From contig NC_081410.1 in NCBI RefSeq assembly GCF_030272615.1, positions 259,023,533 to 259,087,532 on the forward strand: a DNA stretch of 64,000 nt. Direction: 5' to 3'. Source of the stretch: Cryptomeria japonica (lineage: Eukaryota; Streptophyta; Pinopsida; Cupressales; Cupressaceae). The notes beneath the pieces are model-generated. The model was not told the DNA's origin. It made no database searches and worked only from the letters and a program-made list of their open reading frames with translations. The translations under genes were made by a program, and so were the position numbers. This document shows positions 47,931 through 59,120 of the stretch, piece by piece; position 1 is the first letter of the stretch; each line of letters starts with the position of its first letter.

Positions 47931-49054
47931 AAAATTATTATCACAAAATTTTGCACCCTTGATGAACCAAGAAACCTTGATCGTCAACCTTCTAAAACAT
48001 CGATTCAACCTCTCAAGTGTGGGACATTGCTAAATAAGAGGTTGAATCTCCAAATAATGTCAGCTTCCTATTCAATCTAAATGCAGGTGTTGGACCAACC
48101 CAACACTAATAAAACTAATCTATGTCCTAACAAGGAAAAGGGAGAGAGAGAAGGGTTACATGAAATAAGGGGAATAAGGTTTGTACCTAGACTAAAAGTT
48201 GATCTACCCCCACCTATAATTGCACATAACATCAATAAAACTGCCCAAAAGATACATAAATTTCTATCTAACTCTAGCTTTCTAAGACTGAGTCAAGGTT
48301 TGAATTCTTAACAATGACAGAGGAATGAACAATGTTCTCAGATGCCACTCTAAGAGGAGTCAACACTATCACAGATGCTAAGAAAGCAAGAAAAGATGCA
48401 TTCACACAAACAGGTAAAAGATATACACAAATTTGCATAAACTGAAACTAAGGTAAGCAAATTTTACTAATGTAGAGACAAGGTGATTTTATAGTTGCAG
48501 AAATCATAGATTACTGTAAGAGAATAAGAGGATAAGATCTTGAGAAAATTTCAAAAAATTGCCTTTATAGTTGAGGCATAACTTAGAATGAACTAAAGAT
48601 AGAAACCCTAACCCTCCTATGGTTAGGTTACAAAAAGAGGTAGAGGAGAGAAAACAATCTGATCAAATGATCTAAGCTGTAGTGTGCAAGATCTCCTTTG
48701 TGGGTGTCAAATTGCTTGGGAGGAAACAAAACCACTCGGCAGATGAAGTAACCTTAACACATAAACATTATTGGGTACACTCCAGGGAAAAAGGTCTCTG
48801 ATCCGCAATGAATAAGCATGGGTTTCATATGAAATTAGCTGCAAAGGCATATGTGGGACAATGATTTCCTGAAAATCAGGAGAAATCTACATGGGATGGT
48901 GTCTAAGAAATCTCTGTTAGACCCTAAATTCTTCATAATGCATTGAAGAGGCATGAGTGGCATCCAAAATCAGCCTGGAGGGTCACTTTTGGAGTAATGG
49001 CGATAATCCCTTGTGGTTGGATAAAAATCAGATTTGAGATCGAACACCGACTAA
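47931..49054 (-). repeat. 5' LTR of the Tat/Athila-like element
   Basis: Partner of 40931-42018. Homology ends near 'gatcgaacaccgacta' (49039-49054), aligned with 'gatcgggccctgactc' in the left LTR. About 1.12 kb. Its left edge abuts the primer site. Confidence 0.8.
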
Positions 49055-49635
49055 GCACGAAAAAATGTCTCAACTACTGAGTCGCCAACCACCCACCTTG
49101 CAGGGAAATTGAATTTCAACGGTCATCGCAAAATTGAAAGTCCTTCGTAGATCAAGAGATCTCACCATATAAGTGCTCAAAAGCCCAATTAGATATTAAA
49201 ACATTATTGTCGGATCAGGCTTTATGAAAATCCAACGACCGTAGGTGACTGACGTGGCACCCTGGGTCCACGTCTCCACCCTACGCTATGACAAAATAGC
49301 TTACTATCCGATTGTGCAAGATGGTGGGAAAGCCATCTGCCTTGCAATCTCTTACCCTGTGGGCCACTTTTCTTCCCAATAAATCCCCCACAGGATAGCG
49401 GGGACACCTTGTTCATTCTATCTATTTACCTCGCACTACCCCTTGATCTGTCACCTTTGCCCTGTGAGAGCGTGGGGAAGCCAAACCGCTTCAAAAAACA
49501 TGTTATCCTACACTACCCTTTTCTGCTTTTATTTTCCCTTGTGGGGTAACAGGGATAGACCGAGTCTCTATGTTCCCCCTCTATTCCGCATGCAACCTCG
49601 ACCATCACTTTTTCCCATGCGGGGTGGCAGCGATC
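49055..49635. other. Spacer with moderately GC-rich, internally repetitive sequence
   Basis: No gene was recognised. Similar phrases recur: 'tttccc[t/a]tg[t/c]ggggt' at about 49532-49550 and 49610-49626, and related 'ccctgtg' phrases near 49353 and 49460. Two overlapping short frames are probably chance. Confidence 0.35.
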
Positions 49636-50551
49636 TGTTAGCATTGTATTGTCATTGATGTCAACTTGTAAGTATGTCAATAGGTATGAAAGATGTTCTT
49701 ACCGGTATTGGATATTGTTGGCATTGGAGATTGTTGGCATGTTAATGTCAACCGGTAAGAAAGAACACCCAATAAGTGTGGTTCGAGATAGCATGTCCTA
49801 ACCGTCAGAACAAAGAAGTGCACGATATGAAGGTTAATCCGTTAGTGTATATCGGTAGCATGTTCGGTTGCTGACTGAGTTTGAACCAACATAATCAAGT
49901 GAGCTGGATGCTGACAGAGATGGCACATGGACTCTGGAAGGAGAACATGCAGTGGTAGGTGAATGATGCATCGATGAGGTAGTTGTCAACTAGGTTGGTA
50001 TTAAATGTTGCCTATGAAAATTATAGATCAGTTGCAAAGGATTGTGGATCAAAGTAGATTGAAAGGAATAAATTGTATTATTTGATATTATGATCTAAGT
50101 GGGACATCTAATCGTCTTGTTGATCTAGAGAAGAAAACATCTAGATCATTTATTGTGATCGACAAATTCAAGACCGATGCACAGAGTCTAGTTTGCTAAA
50201 TATAGTAAACGTTTATAGGAAGGATAAAAATGACAAAGATTTTTGCTGAACTATTGTAGGTTATCAATTCAAGAAGATGAGATATGATTTGATACAGATC
50301 GAGGTTGGTGAAGAAAACCCTAAGCACATGAATTTTGAGTTTTTGTTTTGGTGGGAAAGAATGTGTATAAATATGTAGATCTAAGACATTAAGTTTGGTG
50401 AAAAAAGAGAGAGGATGTTGAATGAGAAAGTGTGATTTTGCTAGGTTGATTAGTCTAAGTGTAGATAGAAAAATATTAAAGTGACTGAGTGTTAGTCGAA
50501 GAACCGGTAAGAAGGGCTTAACCAGCAAGGTTTAAGGTAACTGGCAGATAG
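49636..50551 (+). repeat. Probable 5' LTR / leader of a copia element
   Basis: It begins TGTTAGCATTGTATTGTC at 49636, a TG start typical of copia LTRs, and contains repeated accggt words. It runs up to the Gag fragment without a recognisable primer site, so either the LTR end and leader were deleted or the primer site has decayed. The right end is not defined. Confidence 0.45.
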
Positions 50552-52226
50552 TCTGATAATGAGTTTGTTAATGTTATGCACTACTCACCTGCCAAGGAAA
50601 CTTGGGATAAGTTGAAGAGATTGTTTGAAGGAGATGTCAAGGTCAAGGAGGCTAAACTGCAAACACTAAGAGGTCAGCTTGAAGATGAAAGATGAAGAGA
50701 AGATTGTTGATTATCTTCAAAGAATAGATGAAATGGTGAACACTATTAGAGGAATTGGAGAGGACATAGATGATGAATTCATTGTCAAAGAGGTACTTAG
50801 ATCTCTCACATCTAAGTATGACACAAAGGTCTCTAAAATAGAAGAAGCCAAGGATCTGAAAACCTTTTCAATGGATGAGTTATTTGGGTCCCTAACCGCT
50901 TATGAGATGAGAACAACCAGTGAAGGAACTTCAACGAAAGAGGTTTCTTTCAACTCCATCAAAAAAGGTAAGGAAGAAATTACTCATGGAGAATCTAGTG
51001 AAGACTCGGATACAGTGGTAGAAAACTTTGTAAGGAAGCTTAAAAGAGGATCCACTAAGTATAAAGGAAAATTACCTCTGAAATGTTTTAACTATGGTAA
51101 AATAGGACACTTTGCTTCAAAATTTCCCTATGGTGAGAATGTTGGAGAGGAGAAACAACGCACCAGTAGACCTTTGGGTATGGATAAAAAGAAGAAATCC
51201 TATCGGCAAGAAAGAAGAAGCTACCAGAAGAAGAACAGTCTATATGCTTTTGAAGATGATGCCACAGATGAAGAAAGTGCCTCAGAAAATGACTGTTGTG
51301 AGGATGAAAGAGAAACTAATCTCTTTATGGTACTGGATGAACTAGTTGATGAAGCTAATGAAGCTGAAGTGGACTTGGAAGGTGAGCTCATAAGTTCTCT
51401 TGAGGAGTTGAGTAAAACAAGTAGGTAACTCAAGAAGGTTAAGTATTTTGTTGTAGAAGACAAAGACAATTTAGAGAAATCTCTGGAGGAGTCCAAGAAA
51501 GCTATTTTTGATCTGAAACTCTAGTTGCAAGAAGCTAAAACGATAGATGAAGTTACATCCTCCAATTTGATAAAGAAGGAGAAGGAGCATCAGAATCTGG
51601 AAGAAGAAATTGTAAGGCTCAGAAAGGAGATTGAAAAGATCAAGAATGAATTGAAGATGAGAAGTAAATATGAGAGCAACACTGAAGCCTTGGACAAGAT
51701 GTTGAGTAATCAAAAGCACTTAAAAGATACCAGAGGTATAGGTTTTGAATACGGACAGAGTTCCAATAGTAAAGACACATCAGACAAGGAGATACAGTTT
51801 ATTTCTTCAAGTGAAAGTAAAGAAAAACAAACCTTTACTATCAGCAAAGCTACCGAGGAAAAGACCTATGTTGAAGCCACAAGAAATCAGCTTGTGAATC
51901 GGAATGCTCAAACCTTGAACCAGAAGGCTCACTCATTGTACCCAAATATAGATTCTAAAGGCAAGGCCAAGTTTGATAATGAAAGGTTCACTAGAGTCAA
52001 TGACATGAGAGGAAGACACCTGGTGAGACAAAGGTTAGCCGGTCTATTGGTAAACATATTTCTCACTATGAATTATCCTTCAAAATTGACCCTATTTTCC
52101 CAAAGAGCAGTGACAATCGTTCCAACAATTGGAGAGGTTGTAATCAAACTACAATCTTCCTCTGCATTTGAGAGGGACAACTCCCTTGTACGATGGGGGT
52201 ATTTTGGGATTTTTGTGTACTTTTAA
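50552..52226 (+). pseudogene. Ty1/copia Gag with coiled coil, SIRE-like
   Basis: The N-terminal part is in one frame from 50552 (VMHYSPAKETWDKLKRLFEG). A frameshift near 50,680 moves to the frame of KIVDYLQRIDEMVNTIRGIG, then SLTSKYDTKVSKIEE: the UBN2-type Gag core. The zinc knuckle at 51084-51125 reads CFNYGKIGHFASKF, so two of its three cysteines are lost (to Tyr and Phe). Then follow a Lys/Arg-rich stretch, an acidic stretch and a Glu/Lys-rich coiled coil (HQNLEEEIVRLRKEIEKIK). In-frame stops are TAA at 51426 and TAG at 51522. The last residues before 52226 no longer resemble Gag. Protease, integrase and reverse transcriptase are absent. SIRE-like is inferred from the long Gag with coiled coil. 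Confidence 0.75.
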
Positions 52227-52312
52227 CGTGGAAGTACATAAAGGAGAATTCATAAAAATAAAAATAAATAAATATAGAAACCCCAACAATAGACATACAA
52301 ATATCAACTGAG

Positions 52313-52821
52313 ATTCCTCAATATTTGCAACAAATTACAAGGGGAGTTTATAACATAGTATGCTTAGCCATGAGATGACAATAAAGAAGAATGACAAATC
52401 TCAACATACACAGAGATAAGATACCTCAACAGATTCAAACTAAGATACCAAATGTTGCTTGTGTATCATCACATAATTTGTACAAATCACATATGCATAA
52501 GAATACCAATTTGACATACAAGAAATCAGCAATGATAACACATGAATACATTTAGAACGAGCTGATATTCCTCAACATTTGCAACAAATTACAAAGGGAG
52601 TTTATAACATAATATGCTTAGCCATGAGATGACGATAAAGAAGAATGACAAATCTCAACATACATAGAGATAAGATACTTCAACACATTCAAACTAAGAT
52701 ACCAAAGGTTGATTGTGTATCATCACATCAATTGTACAAATCACATATGCATAAGAAGACTACCAATTCGACATATAAGAAATCAGCAATGATAACACAT
52801 GAATACATTTAGAACACACGA
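52313..52821. repeat. 254-bp tandem duplication (two units)
   Basis: Units start at 52313 and 52567 with ATTCCTCAA and both end near GAATACATTTAGAAC. They differ at scattered positions. No protein is encoded. Confidence 0.85.
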
Positions 52822-53965
52822 ACTAAGATGTATTATTCATTATCCTTTTGGAAATATACAAGTCCAAAATCCTTTCTATACATAGTGCAAATCAAATGTC
52901 ATTACAAGTTTCTCCTAGAATTTCAGCAGAGTTTCCCCTCTATAAAAAGTCCCTTTTACATTACAAATAGCCTTATATTATAGGCTTTTAGAAAACAACC
53001 ACCTTGTAACAACTTAGCATAACCATCTAGGTAACCACTTAGAATAACTACCTAAGTGATAACTTTTAGTAACTACCTTTCTAGGAACAAGTTAGGATTT
53101 ACCTAACTTTTACAAAAAATTAGTCCAAATTCTACCCTGTAGTTACATAAGTGACACTCACTTTTACAAAAAGATAAGTGGAAACTTACAACTTTTGAAA
53201 GAGGAAATGAATCACCATCTTTGTTGAGGTAGTTTCCATATAAGTCAACTCCATGTACCCTTATAACCATCTGACCATCTATCCAAATAATAATATAGAA
53301 CTTACATCCTTTCGAGAAAGAGATCAATAAAATGATCTTAGTGAAGTGGGCATTGAGTCTTCTCTCGATCCAAGAACCATTGGTTTTCCAACAACCTAAC
53401 CTTCAGGAGCATGTTCTTCAATTGTATTCAATAAACATCATTTCATTCCACAACTCTTTACCATAATGCGTAATGGCATTCACATCCTCAAGAATGGTCG
53501 ATTGAAATAATTGTACATACCATCTAAAGTTGTCTTCACATATAAGGAGTGTATGATCCTACAAAAGTTTTTCATCATCATAGATTCATGATCATCTACA
53601 ACTTTGTACTTAGATAAGAAAAAAAAAACCACATTGAATCTTTAAGTGTCAAATTACTCTCATTGGTAAGGGATCAATATAACTTGAATAATCACTCTTT
53701 TGCACATGTTCACTAGTGTCACCAATAGAATCATACTGAATAATCCATGCCATAATTAAAGATTCCAATCTTCTCCAAAATTTTATACGCAAGTGAAATT
53801 CACATATCAAAGAATAAAGAAATTTTATAAATCGACCACTCCATTTCTTTCTTGTATCTTCCTTCTGCAACTCATATACCGATATCAATTCAATTGAATT
53901 AGGAGACATGATTTTCAAAACATGTCCACACAACCACCACACGTCCAGGGATAACTTTAAGAAAC
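52822..53965. other. AT-rich spacer, no recognised gene
   Basis: Two minus-strand frames (53103-53327 and 53649-53942) have no recognisable motif. The stretch near 52,915-53,100 has the look of an LTR (short repeated 'accta / aacaacc' words), but no termini were found. Confidence 0.35.
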
Positions 53966-53989
53966 CACCCCCTGGGTAATTGTTTAAAA

Positions 53990-54350
53990 GCCTGGTGAAT
54001 CAAACATTATTTTTGGGGGGAAATTTTCATATGGATGGCGAATTTTTTTTTCAAAATAGGTCAAAAAATTATTTTGTATTGGCGATTTTTTTCTAAGGTA
54101 CGAAAATTCCATAAATTTCTGGTGAATTATACCTTGTTGTATGGGGGAAATATATATTGTAGGAGGCAAATAATTTTTGTTAAAAGGAACACATATATAA
54201 TTGTATGGGCGAAAATTTTACTCCAAAGGAAAAATTATTTAAATGTATTAGCGATTTTTATCCACCGCTTGAAAATTATTGAATTTGTTTTGGCGAATAT
54301 TTTGTTATTTATGGAAAAATATATAATTTATTGGCGATTTCATGAATTCA
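53990..54350 (+). repeat. Degenerate 42-bp minisatellite (about 9 units)
   Basis: Units each start near a TTGGCGA-like word: about 53991, 54034, 54079, 54119, 54161, 54205, 54248, 54290 and 54331, spaced 40-45 bp. Each unit then has T-rich and GAAAAATT-like parts. Because 42 is divisible by three, a frame of 121 codons (54035-54400) reads as 14-residue repeats such as LAIFIHRLKIIEFV and LANILLFMEKYIIY. No family was recognised; the frame may be a by-product of the period. Confidence 0.7.
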
Positions 54351-54973
54351 TTACCATTAATAGACAAGGCACATCACATCATATCAGTACATCACATTGA
54401 GTCCAGACTCTGTACGATGTATCAATAAGGATGGCCTTTGTGACACATGAAGGGTGACACATACCTATAATCCATCAATGATTTTAAACCATTCGATGAT
54501 TGTAGATCAATGGCTGAAGTTTTATTTCAGCCCAATTTTCTGAAGAGAACATAGCTCACTAGAAAGTGCTCGGAATGGAATTGGATTCAATAGACACGTA
54601 TCAAATGTCACAAATCACGATTCATAATTTTGGTCATTTAATATATATCTATTCACTTACTACAATCCACTCTATCCCTACAACTTCCAATGTGGTACTT
54701 GCCAACTCAGTACTGGTTTATAGTTGTTTCCAATTTTGTACACTCGTGCATTTATGGGAAAGATTTAAAAAATTTAAAGAAATTGATACGATTAGAGAAG
54801 TAATTATTACAATCAAGAGCTTCAATTATTTATATACGGTCTCTACTTCTTTCATCTTCAATTAGCCTTTGCCATTTGGTAGGTATATCATCGGAGCTCA
54901 TGGTATTTAAATTCTTCCTCTGGTTTAGGTTTATAAGCTCAGGTTGTTTGATTTTTTAATCTATTTTCTCAAG
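54351..54973. other. Spacer with a possible TATA box
   Basis: Nothing coding is recognised. A TATTTATATAC word lies near 54827-54838, about 140 bp before the ATG of the ORF at 54974, a plausible but untested promoter position. Confidence 0.3.
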
Positions 54974-55564
54974 ATGGACACTCCCATCTGCTTGAGAAGT
55001 AATTCTGCAGAGGACCAGAGGGCCTTTTTGGGCTCCGTTAGAGACCAAACCCTCCAATCAATCTACAAGGAGGTTGGGTCGTTCACCAATGAGGTTGTGT
55101 GGATGGTGCTGGGCAGAGAGTTTCTGCAAAATGAAAATAGATACCGTGTTAACACGGACATTACATCTCGGTTCTTAGCATCTCTTCTGGACCTCGGAGG
55201 AGACAAGGTGGATATGTTGATGCTATTGAGGAAGGTTTTTAAGGAAGACTTCCTTGGAGATGACATTATTGTTGTCATCCTTGCAGAAGTAGGGGTGGGG
55301 ATCCCTTGGGCGAGTGAATTATCCAAGCTTCTCCTCCCTGACCAAATAGTGTCAGTGACCAGGGAACCATTTCTCCTAAACCTGAATGCAAAGCACTTGA
55401 CGTACCCGTGCCCTAGCCCCGCCCCCTGGGCCCCTAGTAGTTTTTTTTTTCCTATGTCCTTGAAACCTAATAGGCTTAGTGGCTCACTCATTTTGGCTTT
55501 TAAGTTTTTGACGGACTCAAGTCTTAGATGTAAAAATTGTAAATTTCCAAAGCATAAATATTAA
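54974..55564 (+). CDS. Orphan ORF of about 196 residues, unknown function
   Basis: The ATG at 54974 opens a frame beginning MDTPICLRSNSAEDQRAFLG. The first ~130 residues look like a soluble, mostly helical protein with balanced composition (IYKEVGSFTNEVVWMVLGRE, RFLASLLDLGGDKVDMLMLL). After about residue 145 the translation (PCPSPAPWAPSSFFFP) looks like non-coding sequence, so the true coding part may end, or be spliced, near 55,390-55,430. No domain was recognised. Base composition is more GC-rich than the flanks. It could be a first exon of a host gene, a captured fragment or a chance ORF. Confidence 0.4.
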   Translation: MDTPICLRSNSAEDQRAFLGSVRDQTLQSIYKEVGSFTNEVVWMVLGREFLQNENRYRVNTDITSRFLASLLDLGGDKVDMLMLLRKVFKEDFLGDDIIVVILAEVGVGIPWASELSKLLLPDQIVSVTREPFLLNLNAKHLTYPCPSPAPWAPSSFFFPMSLKPNRLSGSLILAFKFLTDSSLRCKNCKFPKHKY

Positions 55565-55913
55565 TGATAATTTTTCAAATTCCAATTTGTTTCAATTTGC
55601 CTCTTAGAGTCTTATGGATATAAAAATGTTTTCTATAATTCTATTTCATTTTTATTAATGAAAGTTTTTCAAATGCTTTTTGTCTATGAGCTACGTTATT
55701 TCAATATTTTGTTAAACAATGGAAATAAATTTAATACTGTGATCTTTTTTATGTAATGCTTCTTCCTCTATATTTAATATATATATATATATAAAATCAG
55801 TTCGTTCCATTAATTATTTGTACATTGATTATGGTTGATTATAATTTTATAAATATATATAAAAAAGAAGTTTATCTCGCGAAAAACAAGTGAATTAAAA
55901 CTAAAACTCCAAC
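55565..55913. other. AT-rich spacer
   Basis: Includes a TA dinucleotide run near 55778-55792. Nothing else was seen. Confidence 0.4.
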
Positions 55914-56232
55914 TTACTTGTTGTTGAAGTTTTGAACTAGTGCATGCGTGGGTTGGTAACTTTGTACTGGGTACATGCTATGATTTATAGTTAAGATTTT
56001 GTCATAATGAAGAAATTTGAGACTTTTATGAAGGGTAGATGGGATCGCTTTCATGGAAGTGAACCAAGGGCAAGGATGTCCCAACTTCACACAAAATTGA
56101 TCTGAAGTAGGATTTAGGAATGATAGCAAAAATCACATCTAAGCACTTAGTACCAACCTTAACAAGAACTGGAAGAGTAATAGAACCTATAGTAGGACAA
56201 GAGAAACCATCTAAGATCTTAACCACTAAATC
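55914..56232 (-). pseudogene. Gypsy protease-region fragment
   Basis: Two overlapping minus-strand frames make one continuous homology with a frameshift near 56,110: first MVKILDGFSCPTIGSITLP and KCLDVIFAIIPKS, then DQFCVKLGHPCPWFTSMKAI and PSTLHKSLKF. This resembles the segment after the protease active site in Tat-branch gypsy polyproteins ('F.VILGRPWL..M.AIPST.H..LKF'). The catalytic DSG part and everything else are absent. Confidence 0.6.
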
Positions 56233-56559
56233 AAATTTATCATATCAATATGTTACTAACTTACTTCATACAATTGTAACAATGTAAAGTATAAAGATAT
56301 TCTTAACTTTTTACATTCACCATACATGTTGGATCAATCATCAAGGAGAACCCCTCGTGAGAGTATGTCTTTGATATTTGCAAGTGATATATAGACTTAT
56401 AGTGGGCCACCAGGTGTTTCAAATTTCAATTTCCAATAGTCTCACTAGGATCAAAGGTAATGCATATTGCATAGGTCCTTAGGAGGTGCAGGTTTATCAA
56501 TAAGATTCACCACATTATTTATCAATAAGATTTACCACATTATTTATCAATTAAATTAT

Positions 56560-56690
56560 ATTAAATTAAAATTTATATTAAACTAAATTTATGTTGAACT
56601 TTTATATATATTTTTAGTCTTTATTTATTTATTAAATTAAAATTTATATTACACTAAATTTATGTTGAACTTTTATATATATATTTTTAA
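56560..56690. repeat. 71-bp AT-rich tandem duplication
   Basis: The word ATTAAATTAAAATTTATATT starts at 56560 and again at 56631, each followed by a near-identical stretch to TTGAACTTTTATATAT. A 23-bp duplication (ATCAATAAGATT.ACCACATT) lies just before it, near 56496-56542. Confidence 0.75.
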
Positions 56691-56972
56691 ACTATTTTTT
56701 AAAATTATATATCGTAAACATATTTTTTAAGAATTTTGTTAAACTTTAAATTAATATTTTACATTTAATATTGAATGTTTTCTTTTTTATATTAAACTTT
56801 TACCTTTCAAATTGTATATCAAAATTTATATTTTTATTTAGTTATTTGTTTTATTCTAGAAACTAAGTTTCATGTTCTATACTATTTTTGAATTTCATAT
56901 TTTTACAAATAATATTAACATTATATTTAATAGTCATCTCAAACTATTGCAGATCTTTAAATGTCTCTTATT

Positions 56973-57788
56973 ATGGGACCGACGACATCTGACAACAGGT
57001 ACCATCGATGATTGTTCGTTGTATGAGCAAAGATCAACGACTTAAGGTGGATTTCGGCACAAATGTGGTAAGTGAACACATTTGTGAGAACTTCGCCCAT
57101 AATTGAACATTTTAAATTTAATTAAATATAATTAAGTCTATAAAGCTCTTTTTCAGGCAGAAGTTTAAAATGATTAAACAGACTTAAAAAACAGTCCCAA
57201 AAAGTGACACGAGTATGGTGACGTGCCCAAAAAATGGCAGAAGTCATGGGACCCATGACATCTGGCAACAAGTACCATCATCCATTGGATGAGCAAAGAT
57301 CAAAGGCTTAGGGTGGATTTTGGCCCGAATGTGGGAAGTGAACACATTTGTGAGAACTTCGCCCGGAATTGAACATTTTAAATTTAATTAAATATAATTA
57401 AGGCTATAAATCTCTTTTTCAAGCGGAAGTTTAAAATGATTAAATAGACTTAAAAAACAATCCCTAAAAGTGACATGAGTATGGTGACGTGCCCAAAAAA
57501 TGGCAGAAGTCATGGGACCCATGACATCTAACAACAAGTACCATCATCCGTTGGATGAGAAAAGATCAACGTCTTAGGGTGGATTTTGGCCCAAATGTGG
57601 GAAGTGAACACATTTGTGAGAACTTTGCCTGGAATAGAACGTTTTAAATTTATTTAAATATAATTAAGTCTATAAAGCTATTTTCGGGCAGAAGTTTAAA
57701 TGATTAGACAGACTTAAAAAATAGTCCCTAAAAGTGACATGAGTATGGTGACGTGCCCAAAAAATGACAGAAGTCATGGGACCCATGA
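56973..57788. repeat. About 265-bp tandem repeat, three units plus the start of a fourth
   Basis: Units start with ATGGGACC at 56973, 57246, 57512 and 57776 (lengths 273, 266 and 264). Each contains GTGGATTT[CT]GGC, GTGAACACATTTGTGAGAAC and GGTGACGTGCCCAAAAAATG. The fourth unit is cut after ACCCATGA and continues at 58993. Confidence 0.9.
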
Positions 57789-58987
57789 TGATGCGGAGCA
57801 TCATGAAAATCCATAAAACCTTCATTCAAGGGTAAACTTTAAACTTGAATCAAGAGACATATAAAAAGATAAATCACTCTTCTCAACTTCAAAACAATTT
57901 CAAAGGTTATATTACATCCTTAAAACCCTTCATTCAATATTTCAGATCATAACATTCACCATAACACGAGAGAACAAATTCTTTATTGCCATGGAATACC
58001 CTAGTTTAGGGTTTCATCCCTTAACAACTGTTTTCACCAAAATAATCACAAAATATTCAATTCTTAACCAAATAAAGTAAGACCAAAAGAAATGGAAAGA
58101 AGATTCAGAGACCTTTCCAACACATATATTGTTTCTTGAATATTATCCCTCATGTTACCACACCAAATGCTACAACCGGGTTGTTACTTCCTTCACCAAT
58201 CTACTTTTCACCGTGAACTGTAACAAATAGTCATCAATAACATTTTATATATTTCTCATAAAGACAATCACTTTAGTCAGAATTTATATCAATGAGTTAA
58301 ACAAGTTCTCTCAAAATTTCAGCTAGATCCAACGGTTAAATGAAAAGATATGATCATTTTCCCAAAACTGGGTAACCCTTGGCAGGGTTTTGACAATCAT
58401 TGAAAAAACAAACATATCTTGCCAAAGACACCACAAAAATGCACAAGAAAGGATTAATCTAAAATATATTTCATCAATCTATCATTAAATAACATCTACA
58501 TATAAAAATTACATCAAATGTGATCCTCCATGGATCTATGACAGCCATAGATTCCTTAAAACCTCATGACAGTTTGAGGGTTTGATGGATAATCTTTGTC
58601 AAATCCCCTCCAAACTGATCTCCCTTCTTGATTTCGACCAAACATGGTTTTATAAACCATTTCCAACTCCTTTCTAACTTCTCCAACCACCTCATAACCA
58701 ATGGATTTCATTTTTACACTTTTGTTGCACTTTTGGCAATATTGCAACTTTGCAATTTTTACAATTTTTGACATAAATGACTCTAACTCTTACATGGACA
58801 CTTTTAAAACTTCAATATGGACCAAATATGACATCTTTGGACAAAATGGCTCATTTAGCCTTACATATTATGATTTAATTGACTCAAATAGCCTTAATAC
58901 ATTATGAATGACTCAAATACAATAAATTGTTCATATTATGACTTTTGACCTCCTGCTATGCTTGTGTGCTTAGGTGCCTCTGCACCA
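57789..58987. mobile_element. Solo-LTR-like insertion inside the tandem repeat
   Basis: About 1.2 kb with TG...CA ends. It lies between ACCCATGA (57781-57788) and the continuation CATCTGAC (58993), which are adjacent in the intact repeat units. The flanking 5-mers CATGA and CACAA are identical at three of five bases, a decayed target duplication. Each end has a small hairpin: TGATGC-GGA-GCATCA at the left and GGTGC-CTCT-GCACC at the right. No coding domain was recognised. Confidence 0.6.
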
Positions 58988-58992
58988 CACAA

Positions 58993-59120
58993 CATCTGAC
59001 AAAAGGTACCATTGTTCATTGGATGAGAAAAGATCAACGGCTTAGGGTGGATTTCGGCCTGAATGTGGGAAGTGAACACATTTGTGAGAACTTTGCCCGG
59101 AATTGAATGTTTGACATTTA
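58993..59120. repeat. Rest of the fourth 265-bp repeat unit
   Basis: Matches the first 135 bases or so of the intact units after ACCCATGA (CATCTGACAA, GTGAACACATTTGTGAGAAC). Similarity stops near 59,120. Confidence 0.85.

Larger units (their letters stand above)
40931..49054 (-). mobile_element. Decayed Ty3/gypsy element of Tat/Athila-like type, minus strand
   Basis: Complete structure: two LTRs, a primer site, then on the minus strand gag, linker, protease, archaeal-type RNase H, reverse transcriptase, Ty3-type RNase H and integrase. There is no chromodomain. Many stops and some shifts are present. The non-chromovirus motif spelling and the second RNase H point to the Tat branch, but the extra RNase H is upstream of reverse transcriptase. 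Confidence 0.85.

Noticed and set aside
40931-49054. A matching target duplication for the minus-strand element
   Set aside because: The flanks (TGGAC left, GCACG right at the chosen edges) do not match; the edges are uncertain or the duplication has decayed.
54035-54400. Calling the 121-codon frame a gene
   Set aside because: It is explained by the 42-bp repeat period; there is no independent evidence of expression or a known domain.
57789-58987. Insertion as a DNA transposon with terminal inverted repeats
   Set aside because: The two end sequences are only loosely inverted copies of each other, and TG...CA ends with a 5-bp decayed duplication fit a solo LTR better.
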